DNA of 12,761 nucleotides, from positions 1-12,761 of the forward strand of contig CAZNAO010000028.1 of assembly GCA_964571295.1 (NCBI GenBank). The letters run 5' to 3'. Position numbers and translations under genes: made by a program. The notes beneath the pieces were generated by a model that saw only the letters and a program-made list of their open reading frames with translations, ran no database searches and was not told the DNA's origin. This DNA is from UBA922 sp964571295. GTDB taxonomy: Bacteria; Patescibacteriota; Patescibacteriia; Magasanikbacterales; UBA922. Below, piece by piece: positions 12,668 to 12,761 of this stretch; the stretch's first letter is position 1, and every line of letters begins with the position of its first letter.

Positions 12668-12720
12668 TCTTTTTATTATTTGGATTTTTATTTTTGAATT
12701 TGATATTAAAGAATTTGAAA

Positions 12721-12761
12721 TTATATTTTTGTAGCTTCTTTTAGATGGCTCACAATCTCCT
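12721..12761 (-). CDS. possible C-terminal tail of a minus-strand gene
   Basis: On the minus strand the window edge reads EIVSHLKEATKI followed by TAA (12723-12721). The peptide looks like a normal C-terminal helix, and such a gene would converge on the four-helix-bundle gene. Thirteen codons cannot establish a gene or its family. Confidence 0.25.
   Translation of the reverse strand, partial: EIVSHLKEATKI

Larger units (their letters stand above)
12238..12703. repeat. inverted repeat flanking the four-helix-bundle gene
   Basis: TCAAATTCAAAAA (12238-12250) is matched exactly by TTTTTGAATTTGA (12691-12703); both arms continue as looser AT-rich matches. The arms enclose the gene at 12272-12667 almost exactly, 21 bases before its start and 23 after its stop. 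Low complexity raises the chance of coincidence, but the placement is suggestive of a cassette. Confidence 0.5.

Noticed and set aside
1..12761. Recoding of UGA (as in Gracilibacteria/SR1)
   Set aside because: All conserved genes are full length in the standard code with no in-frame TGA at conserved positions. The absence of TGA stops among eleven genes is weak evidence only.
1..12761. CRISPR array, transposase, integrase or prophage genes
   Set aside because: No regularly spaced repeats and no recombinase-like ORF were seen in the window.

Overview
This looks like chromosomal DNA of a Patescibacteria/CPR bacterium, most likely of the Parcubacteria group. That is inferred from gene style, not from a marker search. 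Coding DNA is of moderate GC (roughly 45-48% by eye). Genes are short and tightly packed. Almost none of the confident genes has a Shine-Dalgarno sequence. A 23S-intervening-sequence type four-helix-bundle protein and a membrane-anchored SIMPL protein with a Cys/His-rich head are both present. All eleven confident genes whose 3' end is visible use the standard code, and all stop with TAA or TAG.

Layout. Positions 1-1568 hold the C-terminal third of RNA polymerase beta' (rpoC), closed by a hairpin terminator. Positions 1569-2325 form a 757-base stretch without a confident gene. Most of it (about 1660-2290) is a conspicuous GC-rich island (about 60-70% GC per line) packed with short hairpins and perfect palindromes. 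It has a possible promoter at its left edge and a strong bidirectional terminator at its right edge. It also holds two small same-frame ORFs. A structured non-coding RNA and imported small genes are both possible readings, and this is the least explained part of the window. ppa (inorganic pyrophosphatase, minus strand, 2326-2871) diverges from yebC (3006-3737), with good promoters for both in the gap. ruvC (Holliday junction resolvase) follows after a terminator.

Positions 4361-12228 encode lower glycolysis from glyceraldehyde-3-phosphate to phosphoenolpyruvate: gap, pgk, eno and two tandem gpmI paralogues. A SIMPL-domain membrane protein sits between pgk and eno. Only pyruvate kinase would be needed to reach pyruvate; it is not in the window. 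ppa fits by pulling pyrophosphate-releasing biosynthesis forward. A four-helix-bundle gene (12272-12667) flanked by AT-rich inverted repeats follows. The window ends in what may be the tail of a minus-strand gene.

Transcription. Five genes or gene groups (yebC, ruvC, gap-pgk, the SIMPL gene, eno-gpmI-gpmI) are preceded by an extended -10 motif of the form TGN-TA(T/C/G)A(A/C)T, lying 11-56 bases before the start codon. Three intergenic regions carry inverted repeats of unrelated sequence but similar layout.
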